This document shows, piece by piece, positions 24,169-33,641 of a stretch of DNA of 64,000 bases. The stretch is from Agrobacterium cucumeris. Lineage in GTDB: Bacteria; Pseudomonadota; Alphaproteobacteria; Rhizobiales; Rhizobiaceae. Under the pieces are notes generated by a model. It was not told the DNA's origin and searched no databases. It saw only the letters and a list, made by a program, of their open reading frames with translations. The stretch's first letter is position 1, and each line of letters opens with the position of its first letter. Both the position numbers and the translations under genes were made by a program. Location of the stretch: contig NZ_CP080387.1 of NCBI RefSeq assembly GCF_030036535.1, forward strand, positions 2,538,501 to 2,602,500. Reading direction: 5' to 3'.

Positions 24169-25953
24169 TCAGTGATTGTGCCGGGGCATCTTCTCGGCAA
24201 TCCTTCGGAAATCCGCAGCCCCATCCAGAACAGCGCCATCCGAAAGCTGCGTCACCGATTGACGGTAGATGCGCTGCCAGGGCGTCGCATCCGCCGGCAC
24301 CGCCGGGATGCCGTCAGCCTTGCGCGCTTCAAGCTCTGCGTCCGGCACCAGCGCGTTGCATGCACCTTCATTAAAGTCGATGCGGATCACGTCGCCGGTG
24401 CGAAGCCAGGCCAGCCCGCCACCGGCTGCACTTTCCGGCGAGGCATTGAGGATCGACGGGCTATCCGCCGTTCCCGATTGCCGGCCGTCGCCGATTGTCG
24501 GCAGGCTGGTGATGCCTTTTTTCAACAGCGCGTCCGGCGGCTGCATGTTGACGACCTCAGCCGACCCCGGCCAGCCGAGCGGACCGGCTCCGCGAATGAC
24601 GAGGATGGTGCGCTCGTCGATACCAAGGGACGGATCGTTGATACGGGCGTGATAGTCTTCCGAACCATCGAAAACCACACATTTTCCCTCGAAAATCCCC
24701 TCGCGGCCCGGCTCGCTCAGATAGCGCTGCCGAAATTCCGCCGAGATCACGCTTGTCTTCATGATGGCGAAATCGAAGAGATTGCCTTTGAGAACGAGGA
24801 AACCGGCACGTTCTTTCAGCGGCTTGTCATAGGGCAGGATCACGTCGCGGTCGGTCGATTCCCGACCTTCCAGATTTTCCGCCATGGTCTTGCCGGTAAC
24901 CGTCGGACAGTTTCCGTCAAGCTTGCCGGCCTGCAGAAGCTCCCACATGATGGCAGGCGTGCCGCCGGCGCGGTGATATTTCTCACCCAGCCATTTGCCG
25001 GCCGGCTGAACATTGGCAATGAGCGGAATGTCGTAGCCGTGGACTTGCCAGTCCTCCTCGCGCAGCTCGACGCCCGCATGTTTCGCCATCGCCGCCAGAT
25101 GCGGCTGGGCATTGGTCGAGCCGCCAATTGCCGAGTTGACGCGGATCGCGTTCAAAAACGCCTGACGCGTCATGATATCGGAGGGCTTGATATTCTCGAC
25201 AACCAGTTCCACCGCGCGGCGACCAGTGCGATAGGCCATCTGGCCGCGCTCGCGATAAGCGGCCGGGATAGCACCGCAGCCGGTGAGCGACATGCCGAGC
25301 GCTTCCGCCATGGCGTTCATGGTGGACGCCGTGCCCATGGTGTTGCAATGGCCGACCGACGGGGCTGATTCCAGCGCTGCCTGCAGGAATTCCTCGCGGG
25401 TGATTTCACCTGCACCATATTTGCGGCGCATACGCCAGATGACGGTGCCGGAACCAACCAGATCACCGTCATGATAACCGTCGAGCATCGGCCCACCGGA
25501 AAGCACAATGGCCGGGATATCCACCGTGCTTGCCGCCATCAGCGCCGAAGGCGTGGTCTTGTCGCAGCCCGTCGTCAGAACGACGCCATCGAGCGGATAA
25601 CCGTAAAGCACTTCCACAAGGCTGAGATAGGCAAGATTGCGGTCAAGCGCCGCCGTAGGGCGCTTGCAATTTTCAAACATCGGATGGGTCGGAAACTCGA
25701 TGGGAATACCGCCCGCATCACGGATACCGTCGCGCACCCGTTTGACCAGCTCCACGTGGACGCGGTTGCAGGGCGTCAGATCGCTGCCGCTCTGGGCAAT
25801 GCCGATGACCGGTTTTCCGGAACGCAGCTCTTCCGGCGTCACACCGTAATTCATGAAGCGCTCCAGATAGAGCGCCGTCATGTCGAGATGGTCAGGATTG
25901 TCGAACCAGTCCTGGGATCGCAGGCGGCGCATGGGTGCCTTGTCGTCGCTCAT
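24169..25953 (-). CDS. IlvD/Edd-family acid-sugar dehydratase (D-xylonate dehydratase-like)
   Basis: A 594-residue Fe-S dehydratase. Cluster cysteines are expected in [10 protein letters not shown] (about residue 62), [13 protein letters not shown] (about 130, followed by the Lys that is carbamylated in this family) and [11 protein letters not shown] (about 203). From memory the chain follows Caulobacter xylonate dehydratase XylD very closely, including [15 protein letters not shown], the [18 protein letters not shown] block and the terminal PRHNH, and much less the branched-chain enzyme IlvD. Predicted reaction: an aldonate (C5 or C4-C6) to a 2-keto-3-deoxy acid. It is the third gene of a tight operon, 9 bp after the GarR-like reductase. 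The exact aldonate is inferred from the family only. Confidence 0.88.
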   Translation of the reverse strand: MSDDKAPMRRLRSQDWFDNPDHLDMTALYLERFMNYGVTPEELRSGKPVIGIAQSGSDLTPCNRVHVELVKRVRDGIRDAGGIPIEFPTHPMFENCKRPTAALDRNLAYLSLVEVLYGYPLDGVVLTTGCDKTTPSALMAASTVDIPAIVLSGGPMLDGYHDGDLVGSGTVIWRMRRKYGAGEITREEFLQAALESAPSVGHCNTMGTASTMNAMAEALGMSLTGCGAIPAAYRERGQMAYRTGRRAVELVVENIKPSDIMTRQAFLNAIRVNSAIGGSTNAQPHLAAMAKHAGVELREEDWQVHGYDIPLIANVQPAGKWLGEKYHRAGGTPAIMWELLQAGKLDGNCPTVTGKTMAENLEGRESTDRDVILPYDKPLKERAGFLVLKGNLFDFAIMKTSVISAEFRQRYLSEPGREGIFEGKCVVFDGSEDYHARINDPSLGIDERTILVIRGAGPLGWPGSAEVVNMQPPDALLKKGITSLPTIGDGRQSGTADSPSILNASPESAAGGGLAWLRTGDVIRIDFNEGACNALVPDAELEARKADGIPAVPADATPWQRIYRQSVTQLSDGAVLDGAADFRRIAEKMPRHNH

Positions 25954-25962
25954 CAGATCGCC

Positions 25963-26865
25963 TCAGCCCTGTTCCCGGTTGTTGAGTTTTTCGAGGTAAA
26001 GCAGGATGCCGCTATGGTCGATATCGGCTCCGCCATCACCGACGAAGTCGTCGAATTCCCGCGTCACCTGCTGGGTCAGCGGCAATGTGAGCGACATATC
26101 CTTCGCCATTGCCAGCACGCCGTTCAGATCCTTGAGCTGGAACTTGGATGGGCCGCCCGGCACGAAATTACGCTTCACCATGCGTTCGCCATGCAGCTCC
26201 AGAATCCGGCTTTCGGCAAAACCACCGCGGATGGCATTGCGGAAACCTTCCCGGGATGCGCCACCCGCTTCCACCAGCATCATCGCCTCGGCAACAGCGC
26301 CGATGGTGATGGCGACGATCTGCTGGTTGGCGAGTTTGCAGAGCTGACCAGCACCTGAGGGACCGACATAGGTCAGCCGGCCCATCGGCGCAAAGACATC
26401 CGCAAGACCGGCGACCAGAGCCTCGTCACCGCCAGCCATGATGGCAAGCGTGCCGGCCGTCGCACCCGGAACACCACCGGAAACCGGCGCATCGACGTGA
26501 TGAATGCCAAGTGCCTCAAGCCGCGAGGAGTGCTCGCGGGCGATCGGCGGCGCAATCGAGCTGCTGTCGATTACGATAGCACCCTTTTCGAGCGCTTCGG
26601 CAACCCCATTCTCGAACAGCACCTCACCCACGGCCTTGCCATCGCTCAACATGGTGATGACGATGTCGGCGCCTTTGGCGGCCTCAGCGGGCGATGCCGC
26701 AACAACCGCACCATCGACAACGAGAGCCTGCGCCTTATCAACACTGCGATTCCAGACCGAAACCGAAAAGCCCGCACCCAGCAGACGCCGGGCCATCGGC
26801 CCACCCATCAGGCCCGTGCCGATAAAGGCAACGGACCGCTTTTTCTCCTCCCGACCGACACTCAT
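25963..26865 (-). CDS. Beta-hydroxyacid dehydrogenase (GarR / 2-hydroxy-3-oxopropionate reductase-like)
   Basis: A 300-residue NAD(P)-dependent enzyme of the 3-hydroxyisobutyrate dehydrogenase family. The dinucleotide-binding glycine loop is FIGTGLMGGPMARRLL at residues 15-30. The substrate motif is DAPVSGGVPGA near 120. The catalytic lysine lies in GAGQLCKLANQ near 172. GarR/GlxR members reduce tartronate semialdehyde to glycerate; others act on hydroxyisobutyrate or 4-hydroxybutyrate-type substrates. The start ATG overlaps the DenD-like stop by 4 bp (ATGA), implying translational coupling. It probably handles a C3 or C4 semialdehyde in the acid-sugar pathway. Confidence 0.88.
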   Translation of the reverse strand: MSVGREEKKRSVAFIGTGLMGGPMARRLLGAGFSVSVWNRSVDKAQALVVDGAVVAASPAEAAKGADIVITMLSDGKAVGEVLFENGVAEALEKGAIVIDSSSIAPPIAREHSSRLEALGIHHVDAPVSGGVPGATAGTLAIMAGGDEALVAGLADVFAPMGRLTYVGPSGAGQLCKLANQQIVAITIGAVAEAMMLVEAGGASREGFRNAIRGGFAESRILELHGERMVKRNFVPGGPSKFQLKDLNGVLAMAKDMSLTLPLTQQVTREFDDFVGDGGADIDHSGILLYLEKLNNREQG

Positions 26866-27848
26866 TTCAATGAACCTCCCAGTTCGTCTTCGATATGCAC
26901 CTGAATGATCTCTTCGAAAGAGCTTTCAGCCGTGAAGCCCAGCTCGCGGGCGCGCTTGGCCTCAAAGCCTGGTGCCCAACCCTCGCACATGCGCATGATC
27001 ATCTCGTTCGGCTCGCGGCGGATCAGGGCGACGGCCTTTTCACCAGCCACCTTGCGCAGCGCCTCAATCTGTTCGCCAACAGTGGCGCTGAGGCCGGGCA
27101 TCGACAGGTTGCGGCGCGGACCGACCTTTTCGACGTCGATCGTCGCACCATGAAGAAGGAAACCGACGGCGGAACGCGGCGAGGCGTGCCAGTGGCGAAT
27201 GCTTTCCGGCACCGGCAGAACCGCTTCCTGGCCGACCAGCGGCTCACGCAGGATATTGGAGAAGAAGCCGGAGGCGGCCGCATTCGGCTTGCCGGGGCGG
27301 ATGCAAATGGTGGGCAGGCGGATGCCGATACCGTCGAAGAACCCGCGTCGGCTGTAATCGGACAGCAGCAGCTCGCAGATCGCTTTCTGTGTGCCATAGC
27401 TTGTCAGCGGAGTGGTGTGGAATTCATCCGGGATCGGATAGGGAAGCGGCGCACCAAACACGGCAATCGACGAAGTGAAGACAACGCGCGGCTTGTAACC
27501 ATCCTTGCCGTTGGCAATGCGGATGGCATCGAAGAGATAACGCGTGCCGTCGAGATTGATACGGTAGCCCTTGTCAAAATCGAGTTCGGCTTCGCCGGAC
27601 ACGATGGCGGCGAGATGGAAGATGGCATCCGGACGGGCATCTACCAGCTTTTCAGCTTCACCCGGAGCGGAGAGATCAGCTGCGCGCGCATCGACCGCAC
27701 CGGAAAAACCGGCGGGCGCTTCGGGCTGGAACACGTCGACAAGCGTGAATTTCTCGATCGGCTTGCCACCCAGCGATCCATCTTTCACGAGACGCTGCGT
27801 CAGCTTGCGGCCAACCATGCCTGCGGCGCCGATGATTGCAATATGCAT
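26862..27848 (-). CDS. denD: D-erythronate dehydrogenase-like SDR (DenD)
   Basis: About 328 residues from the ATG at 27846-27848, which has GAGGAGGA just upstream; a longer frame to 27899 adds an unconserved acidic leader. Extended short-chain dehydrogenase: NAD motif AIIGAAGMVGRKL at residues 4-16, active-site SS (VVFTSSIAVFG) and YGTQK catalytic Tyr/Lys near 150. The sequence matches the DenD group, which oxidises C4 acid sugars such as D-erythronate at C2/C3, by my recollection of that family; relatives include uronate dehydrogenases and UDP-sugar epimerases. First gene of a three-gene operon, divergent from the FAD dehydrogenase, with a candidate GntR operator about 80-100 bp upstream. 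The specific substrate is inferred. Confidence 0.75.
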   Translation of the reverse strand: MHIAIIGAAGMVGRKLTQRLVKDGSLGGKPIEKFTLVDVFQPEAPAGFSGAVDARAADLSAPGEAEKLVDARPDAIFHLAAIVSGEAELDFDKGYRINLDGTRYLFDAIRIANGKDGYKPRVVFTSSIAVFGAPLPYPIPDEFHTTPLTSYGTQKAICELLLSDYSRRGFFDGIGIRLPTICIRPGKPNAAASGFFSNILREPLVGQEAVLPVPESIRHWHASPRSAVGFLLHGATIDVEKVGPRRNLSMPGLSATVGEQIEALRKVAGEKAVALIRREPNEMIMRMCEGWAPGFEAKRARELGFTAESSFEEIIQVHIEDELGGSLK

Positions 27849-27929
27849 GTCTTCCTCCTCTGTGTCCCGGTCATTCTCCCGAGACCGAAAAAACATCATC
27901 GGCCGATGGACCGATAAATTAGCTTGTAA

Positions 27930-27944
27930 GGTTGTCTGATAACC
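27930..27944. promoter_or_regulatory. Candidate GntR operator in the denD / FAD-dehydrogenase divergent region
   Basis: GGTTGTCTGATAACC is a 15-bp dyad with a single mismatched pair. It extends to a 19-bp palindrome (27928-27946, AAGGTT...AACCTT). The same half-site recurs upstream of the XylX–TRAP operon at 30485-30499. Its form (a short dyad around T/A-GA) is typical of FadR-subfamily GntR sites, and the local GntR gene lies between the two sites. Confidence 0.6.
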
Positions 27945-28065
27945 TTATATGATCCGATTGAAAATAGTATTTTTTCACAAACTAACAAAAGCAGGGGCGC
28001 CGGCAAAAGCAAGGCCACAAACCCTTGCCTTCATATTTTAGGGCGGATTGGACGGAGAGGGTGGA

Positions 28066-29511
28066 ATGACGATCGTGAGTGAACACGATATCGAGGAATT
28101 GCGGTTCTCGCTGAAGAACAGGCTTGGCGAAGCCCTGCTGCTGACATCGCAGGAAGACATGCTGCGCTATTGCCGCGACTGGCACGGGGATGTCACCAGT
28201 TCGGCCGTGGCTGTCATCCGCCCTCGTTCTACACAGGAAGTGTCCGACACGGTGCGCGCCTGCGCCGAACTCGGCCTCGCCATCATCCCCCAGGGCGGCA
28301 ACACAGGGCTGGTGCTTGGCGGCATTCCCGATGCCCCGAAACATCAGGTCGTGCTGAGCCTTGAGCGTCTGAACGCAATCCGCGCCATAGACAGCGACGA
28401 TTTTTCGGCCATCGTGGAAGCCGGCTGCATTCTCTCGGAATTCAAGGATGCGGTTGAGGACAAGGGCATGTTCTTCCCGCTATCGCTCGGCGCGCAGGGC
28501 AGCTGCCGCATCGGCGGCAACGTCTCCACCAATGCCGGCGGCATCAATGTCCTGCGTTACGGCATGACCCGCGAGCTGGTTCTGGGTCTCGAAGTCGTCC
28601 TGCCGGATGGCACCATCTGGAACGGCCTGTCGACGCTGCGCAAGGACAATCGCGGCATTGACCTGAAGCAGCTTTTCATCGGTGCGGAAGGAACGCTCGG
28701 CATCATCACCGCCGTTGCCGTCAAGCTTTACCCCAATCCTGAACATGTCGAGACGGCGCTGCTCGGCCTCAATTCGCTTGACGATGCCATCAAGCTTTAC
28801 CGTCGCGCCCGCCGCGAATGCTGCGACCTGATGTCCGCCTTCGAATTCATGCCGCCGGTGGCCTTCACGCTGGCGATCGAGGCAATCCCCGACCTCAAGA
28901 TGCCGATCACCGGCGATTACCCGGCCTATGTGCTGATGGAAATTTCCGGCTCCGGTCTGGTGGATACCGCCGATCTGATGGGCCGCTTCCTTGAGGGCGT
29001 CATGGAAGACGGTCTGGTACTGGACGGCGTCATCGCCTCCTCGCGGGCGCAGGCGCAGTCGCTGTGGCTTTTCCGTGAGGGCATGAACGAGGGTCAGGCG
29101 CTGCGCGGCAGCCATATGCGTACCGACATTTCGGTGCCGCTTTCGAAACTTTCGGCTTTCGTGGCCGAGGCGGAAGCCGAACTTGCGGAAAAACTGCCGG
29201 AATGCCTTGCTGTTTCCTATGGCCATGTCGGCGACGGCAACGTCCATCTCAACGTCCTGCCGCCCAATGGTGCGACACCGGAGGAGCGTGAGGCGTTCAT
29301 CTACAAGTCCAAGACACTCGTTAACGAGGTCCTCGACCGTTACGTCGGCAGCATCAGCGCCGAACACGGCATCGGCCGCCTGAAACGCTCCGATTTCGAA
29401 AGCCGGCTATCGGATGTGCAGCGCCGGATGATCATGGGTTTGAAAAATGCCTTCGACCCCGATTTACGGATGAATCCCGGTTGCCAGATAAGCCTGCAAC
29501 CGGATAGCTAA
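28066..29511 (+). CDS. FAD-linked D-2-hydroxyacid dehydrogenase (GlcD / D2HGDH type)
   Basis: About 481 residues from the ATG at 28066, chosen because GAGAGGGTGG precedes it; an upstream ATG at 28048 lacks a site. The N-terminal FAD-binding PCMH domain contains IPQGGNTGLVLGG near residue 82 and GSCRIGGNVSTNAGGINVLRYG near 145 (in two parts). The C-terminal oxidase domain has the metal-binding GHVGDGNVHLN near 389 and EHGIGRLKR near 438, as in D-2-hydroxyglutarate, D-lactate and glycolate dehydrogenases. It oxidises a D-2-hydroxy acid with electrons to a quinone or flavoprotein. Divergent from denD; it may deal with a 2-hydroxyglutarate- or C4-hydroxyacid-type intermediate. Confidence 0.87.
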   Translation: MTIVSEHDIEELRFSLKNRLGEALLLTSQEDMLRYCRDWHGDVTSSAVAVIRPRSTQEVSDTVRACAELGLAIIPQGGNTGLVLGGIPDAPKHQVVLSLERLNAIRAIDSDDFSAIVEAGCILSEFKDAVEDKGMFFPLSLGAQGSCRIGGNVSTNAGGINVLRYGMTRELVLGLEVVLPDGTIWNGLSTLRKDNRGIDLKQLFIGAEGTLGIITAVAVKLYPNPEHVETALLGLNSLDDAIKLYRRARRECCDLMSAFEFMPPVAFTLAIEAIPDLKMPITGDYPAYVLMEISGSGLVDTADLMGRFLEGVMEDGLVLDGVIASSRAQAQSLWLFREGMNEGQALRGSHMRTDISVPLSKLSAFVAEAEAELAEKLPECLAVSYGHVGDGNVHLNVLPPNGATPEEREAFIYKSKTLVNEVLDRYVGSISAEHGIGRLKRSDFESRLSDVQRRMIMGLKNAFDPDLRMNPGCQISLQPDS

Positions 29512-29523
29512 TCGAAGAATGGC

Positions 29524-29551
29524 AAGGGCGGGTGAATACACCGCCCTTTAA
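29524..29551 (+). terminator. Probable terminator after the FAD-linked dehydrogenase gene
   Basis: Stem AAGGGCGG / CCGCCCTT (29524-29531, 29541-29548) with a 9-nt loop and a weak TTTA tail, 13 bp past the stop. The short T tract lowers confidence. Confidence 0.6.
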
Positions 29552-29628
29552 AACCCGCTGACGGTGAAGGAGGAAGTCGCCTGCAGCGGGTAAAATGAAT
29601 CAGTCGTTTCTGCGGAACGGGAGCAATC

Positions 29629-30345
29629 ATGACGCTGGAGTTCAATCAGATACATCGCAACGACCATCTGCCCGGCCGGATTGCCGCAGAGATCGCACGC
29701 GAGATCAATGATTCGAAACTCGGGCCGGGAGACAGGCTGCCAACGGAACATGTTCTGGCGAAAACCTTCGGCGTCAGCCGCTCGGTCATTCGCGAAGCGA
29801 TCGCGCAGTTGCGCAATGAAGGTTTCGTCGAAACCCGCCAGGGCGTGGGTGCATTCGTCACCGATCCCCGGCAGAGGCTGTCCATCCGCATTGAGCGCTC
29901 CCGTCTCAACGACCCGGAGAACTTCCGCGATCTCTTCCAGCTTCGCATGCCGCTCGAAATCGAGGCGGCGGGGCTCGCAGCATTGCACCGCAGCCCGCAG
30001 CAGCTGGCGCGGCTGGCCGCGGCGCTGGAAAAGATGAAGACCGCTGACGACTGGTCGACGGAAGGTGTTGCCGCCGATCTCGATTTTCACCGCATTCTGG
30101 CGGAGGCAACTCAGAACGAATATTTCCTGATGTTCCTCGGTTTCATCGCGGAACGCATCAGCTCGGCCATCAACATCGCTTTCTCCCGCGCGGTTTTTGG
30201 TGAGATTCTCGAGGTGACCATCGCCGAACATGTGGCAATCTATGAAGCCGTCGAGAAGGCCGATGCGACCGCCGCCAAAAACGCGATGCGCAAGCACCTG
30301 ATCGGCGCTGCAAGCCGGGTCAATCTCGAACTGGATATCTTCTGA
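29629..30345 (+). CDS. GntR-family regulator, FadR/FCD subgroup
   Basis: A 238-residue protein. The N-terminal winged helix is LPTEHVLAKTFGVSRSVIRE followed by GFVETRQGVGAFV (residues 35-80). The all-helical FCD effector domain (about 95-225) has metal/ligand residues in DLDFHRILAEAT, TIAEHVAIYEAV and AMRKHLIGAA. FCD regulators usually bind a carboxylate or sugar-acid ligand and repress catabolic operons. It sits in the centre of the island, between the FAD dehydrogenase and the XylX–TRAP operon. Two matching dyads at 27930-27944 and 30485-30499 flank it and are its likely operators. No such dyad is seen directly before its own start. Confidence 0.92.
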   Translation: MTLEFNQIHRNDHLPGRIAAEIAREINDSKLGPGDRLPTEHVLAKTFGVSRSVIREAIAQLRNEGFVETRQGVGAFVTDPRQRLSIRIERSRLNDPENFRDLFQLRMPLEIEAAGLAALHRSPQQLARLAAALEKMKTADDWSTEGVAADLDFHRILAEATQNEYFLMFLGFIAERISSAINIAFSRAVFGEILEVTIAEHVAIYEAVEKADATAAKNAMRKHLIGAASRVNLELDIF

Positions 30346-30484
30346 AGAGAAGAATAAATGCGTGAACCGTAAAGCTATAGGACAGGTTTCCAGGCTTTGC
30401 GGATATCCAGCAACAAAAGACGATAATTTTGTCGGCGAGACCGCTAGACTCGTTGGAAAAGTCATACTAAGAAGAATAAGATTA

Positions 30485-30499
30485 GGTTGTCAGACATCC
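30485..30499. promoter_or_regulatory. Candidate GntR operator upstream of the XylX–TRAP operon
   Basis: GGTTGTCAGACATCC is a dyad (half-sites GGTTGTC and GGATGTC, 6 of 7 matching). It shares the GGTTGTC-N-GA core with the site at 27930-27944 and lies about 55 bp before the start of the FAH-family gene. Binding is inferred. Confidence 0.55.
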
Positions 30500-30554
30500 A
30501 GACAATAAGACCGCAGGAGGCGGCCTGTCGGAAGGCTGAAAGGGGAGGACATAT

Positions 30555-31715
30555 ATGACCGGCGCAAGGTCCATCGACGCTACCGCAATTTTGCCTGAGG
30601 ATTATGAAAACGCTTTGCTCGTCGGCCGCGTCTGGTCGAAAAGCGAAGGCGGCCCCTGCCCCGTCCTGCTCAAGGGCGGCGTGCTTTATGACCTCACCTC
30701 CATCTCCCCTACCATGTCGGAACTTCTGGAAAAGACGGATCTGGTGGAGCGGCTTGCCGACACCGGTACGTTCGTGGCGCTCGGCGCGTTCGAAGCCTTT
30801 CTGGACGGCTCCGCCGGCGAACTTCTTGCGCCCAACGACATTCAGGCCGTCAAGGCCGCCGGCGTCACCTTCGCCGATAGCATGCTGGAACGCGTGATCG
30901 AAGAGCAGGCCAAGGGCGACCCGCTTCGCGCACAGGAAATCCGCGGACGGCTGGCGCCGGTTCTCGGCGACAATCTGCGGGGACTTGAGGCCGGCTCCGA
31001 AAAGGCCGCGGAAGTCAAGAAACTGCTTCAGGAAATGGGCCTCTGGTCGCAATATCTGGAAGTGGGTATCGGCCCGGATGCGGAAATATTCTCCAAGGCG
31101 CAGGCCATGGCTTCGGTCGGCTGCGGCGCACTGATCGGCGTTCACCCGAAATCGCAATGGAACAACCCGGAGCCGGAAGTGGTGCTCGCCATCGCCTCCG
31201 ACGGCCGCATTGTCGGCGCAACCCTCGGCAACGACGTCAACCTGCGCGATTTCGAAGGCCGCTCCGCCCTGCTCCTCAGCAAGGCGAAGGACAACAACGC
31301 TTCCTGCGCGATCGGGCCTTTCATCCGCCTGTTCGACGGCAACTTCACAATTGAAGACGTGAAGCAGTCGCAGATCTCGCTTCTGGTCGAAGGCGAAGAC
31401 GGTTTCACCATGACGGGCGTCAGCGCGATGCAGGCAATCAGCCGCACGCCGGAAAACCTCGCGTCCCAGCTCTTGAATCGCAACCATCAATATCCAGATG
31501 GCGCCGTCTTTTTCCTTGGCACGATGTTCGCGCCGGTCAAAGACCGCCATGGCCCGGGTCTCGGCTTCACCCATGCCAAGGGCGACCGTGTCGAAATCTC
31601 CACGCCCAAGCTCGGCAAGTTGATCAACTGGGTCACGACGACTGATGAATGCCCTGAATGGACATTCGGCACCGTGGCCCTGATGCGCAACCTGGCGAAA
31701 CGCGGGTTGCTCTAA
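30555..31715 (+). CDS. FAH-family 2-keto-3-deoxy-acid dehydratase (XylX-like)
   Basis: A 386-residue member of the fumarylacetoacetate hydrolase fold. It closely follows, from memory, Caulobacter XylX, which dehydrates 2-keto-3-deoxy-D-xylonate to alpha-ketoglutarate semialdehyde in the Weimberg pathway. Shared blocks include LWSQYLEVGIGPDAEIF near residue 173, WNNPEPEVVLA near 200, and NDVNLRDFEGRSALLLSKAKDNNASCAIGPF near 222-252 (read in two parts), carrying the acidic Mg-binding residues. The pairing with a XylD-like dehydratase in the same island suggests consecutive dehydrations of one aldonate. No ketoglutarate semialdehyde dehydrogenase is nearby. The ribosome-binding site AGGGGAGGA is strong. 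First gene of the TRAP operon. Confidence 0.85.
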   Translation: MTGARSIDATAILPEDYENALLVGRVWSKSEGGPCPVLLKGGVLYDLTSISPTMSELLEKTDLVERLADTGTFVALGAFEAFLDGSAGELLAPNDIQAVKAAGVTFADSMLERVIEEQAKGDPLRAQEIRGRLAPVLGDNLRGLEAGSEKAAEVKKLLQEMGLWSQYLEVGIGPDAEIFSKAQAMASVGCGALIGVHPKSQWNNPEPEVVLAIASDGRIVGATLGNDVNLRDFEGRSALLLSKAKDNNASCAIGPFIRLFDGNFTIEDVKQSQISLLVEGEDGFTMTGVSAMQAISRTPENLASQLLNRNHQYPDGAVFFLGTMFAPVKDRHGPGLGFTHAKGDRVEISTPKLGKLINWVTTTDECPEWTFGTVALMRNLAKRGLL

Positions 31716-31798
31716 GCAATTTAGCGAAAACCAATAGGTGGCGCATTGACGGCGATCCTTCGCCGAAAATGCTCCAGATGTTTCTTCGGGAGGGGAAA

Positions 31799-32329
31799 AT
31801 GCCAAAGACCATCAATCTCTTTTACCGGATTCTCGAAATCATTCTCGTCCTGCTGCTCGCCGGCATGTCGATCATGGTCTTCGTCAACGTCGTCATGCGT
31901 TACACGATGAATTCCGGCATCAACGTCTCGGAAGAAATGTCGCGTTATTTCTTCGTCTGGCTGACCTTCATCGGCGCGGTGCTGACATTTCGTGAGAACA
32001 GCCACATGGGCATCGAAACGCTCGTGATGTTCCTCTCCCGCCGTGCCCGCATCGTCTGCATGATCGCGTCGAACATCATCATTCTGGCCTGTTCCGCCAT
32101 CTTCTTCTGGGGAACCTGGAAGCAGTCCGGCATCAATGCCAGCATGCACGCACCGGTTACCAAGCTGTCGATGATCTGGGTCTATGGCATCGGCATGTTC
32201 ACCGGCGGCCTGATGTTCATCATCGCACTGGAACGCCTGTACCGTCTTTTGACGGGCCGCGTCACAGAAGACGAAATCGCCCAGTTTGCGGGCGAGAACC
32301 TGACGATCGAACAGCTTTCGGAGCGCTGA
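31799..32329 (+). CDS. TRAP transporter small permease (DctQ family)
   Basis: A 176-residue inner-membrane protein with four helices, from the ATG at 31799 preceded by GGGAGGGG; a longer frame to 31658 would overlap the upstream gene without a ribosome-binding site. Family landmarks: MSRYFFVWLTFIGAV and FRENSHMGIET (helix 2-3 region), typical of DctQ. It partners the large permease and the periplasmic binding protein to drive sodium-coupled uptake of an organic or sugar acid. It lies 83 bp after the XylX-like gene and 4 bp before the large permease. Confidence 0.93.
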   Translation: MPKTINLFYRILEIILVLLLAGMSIMVFVNVVMRYTMNSGINVSEEMSRYFFVWLTFIGAVLTFRENSHMGIETLVMFLSRRARIVCMIASNIIILACSAIFFWGTWKQSGINASMHAPVTKLSMIWVYGIGMFTGGLMFIIALERLYRLLTGRVTEDEIAQFAGENLTIEQLSER

Positions 32330-32333
32330 TACC

Positions 32334-33611
32334 ATGACCCTTCTCGTTTTTATCGGCTCTCTTCTGGGAGCCATGGCGATTGGCGTTCCCGTCGCTTTCT
32401 CGCTGATGTTCTGCGGCGTCGTGCTCATGTGGTACATGGGCATGTTCAACACCGCGATCATCGCCCAGAACATGATTTCGGGCGCCGACACCTTCACGCT
32501 GCTCGCCATTCCCTTCTTCATTCTGGCTGGCGAACTGATGAATTCCGGCGGCCTGTCGCGCCGCATCATTGATTTCGCCATTGCCTGCGTCGGCCATATC
32601 AGGGGCGGCCTCGGCATCGTTGCCATCGTCGCAGCCATCATCATGGCCAGCATCTCCGGTTCGGCAGCAGCTGATACCGCAGCTCTTGCCGCAATCCTCA
32701 TCCCGATGATGGCGAAGGCCGGATACAATATTCCGCGCTCCGGTGGCCTCATCGCCGCAGGCGGCATCATCGCCCCGGTCATTCCGCCGTCCATGGCCTT
32801 CATCGTTTTCGGTGTCGCCGCCAACGTCTCGATCACCCAGCTGTTCCTTGCAGGTATCGTTCCCGGCATTCTGATGGGCATTTCGCTGATCGTCGCCTGG
32901 CTGATCGTGGTGCGCAAGGACAACATCAAGCCGCTGCCGAAAACCACCGCCAAGGAACGTCTCGTCGCCACCGCGCGTGCTGGCTGGGCGCTGGGCATGC
33001 CCGTCATCATTCTGGGCGGCATCAAGGCCGGCATCATGACGCCGACGGAAGCCGCCGTCGTGGCCGCCGCTTACGCGCTTTTCGTCGGCATGGTGATCTA
33101 CCGCGAACTGAAGCCGGCGGATCTCTTCCACGTGCTTCTGCGCGCCGCCAAGAGCACCTCGATCATCATGTTCCTCGTCTGCGCAGCGCTCGTCTCCGCA
33201 TGGCTCATCACGGCAGCGAACATTCCGAACGAAGTCGCAAGCTATATCGAGCCGCTGATCGATCGTCCGATGCTGCTGATGGTCGTCATCATGGTACTAG
33301 TCTTCATCGTCGGCACCGCGCTCGACCTGACGCCGACCATCCTGATCCTCACGCCTGTTCTGATGCCCATCATCAAGCAGGCGGGCATCGACCCGGTCTA
33401 TTTCGGTGTTCTCTTCATCATCAACAACGCCATCGGCCTGATTACCCCTCCGGTCGGCGTGGTTCTCAACGTCGTCAGCGGCGTCGGCCGCATCCCGCTC
33501 GGCAAGGTCACGATCGGCGTCTGGCCGTTCCTCGTTGCCGAAACCATCGTCCTGGCGCTGCTGGTGATTTTCCCCGACATCGTCATGGTTCCGTTGCAGT
33601 ACCTTCGTTAA
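32334..33611 (+). CDS. TRAP transporter large permease (DctM family)
   Basis: A 425-residue integral membrane protein with about twelve helices. Conserved parts: LLAIPFFILAGELMNSGGLS near residue 60, SGSAAADTAALAAILIPMM near 108 and NNAIGLITPPVGVVLNVVSG near 362, the two substrate/Na+-binding hairpin regions of the IT superfamily. It forms the transport channel with the DctQ-type subunit, whose stop lies 4 bp upstream. The operon continues with the binding protein 30 bp downstream. Confidence 0.95.
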   Translation: MTLLVFIGSLLGAMAIGVPVAFSLMFCGVVLMWYMGMFNTAIIAQNMISGADTFTLLAIPFFILAGELMNSGGLSRRIIDFAIACVGHIRGGLGIVAIVAAIIMASISGSAAADTAALAAILIPMMAKAGYNIPRSGGLIAAGGIIAPVIPPSMAFIVFGVAANVSITQLFLAGIVPGILMGISLIVAWLIVVRKDNIKPLPKTTAKERLVATARAGWALGMPVIILGGIKAGIMTPTEAAVVAAAYALFVGMVIYRELKPADLFHVLLRAAKSTSIIMFLVCAALVSAWLITAANIPNEVASYIEPLIDRPMLLMVVIMVLVFIVGTALDLTPTILILTPVLMPIIKQAGIDPVYFGVLFIINNAIGLITPPVGVVLNVVSGVGRIPLGKVTIGVWPFLVAETIVLALLVIFPDIVMVPLQYLR

Positions 33612-33641
33612 TTTCTCGAACACAATCCAAGGGAGGATATT

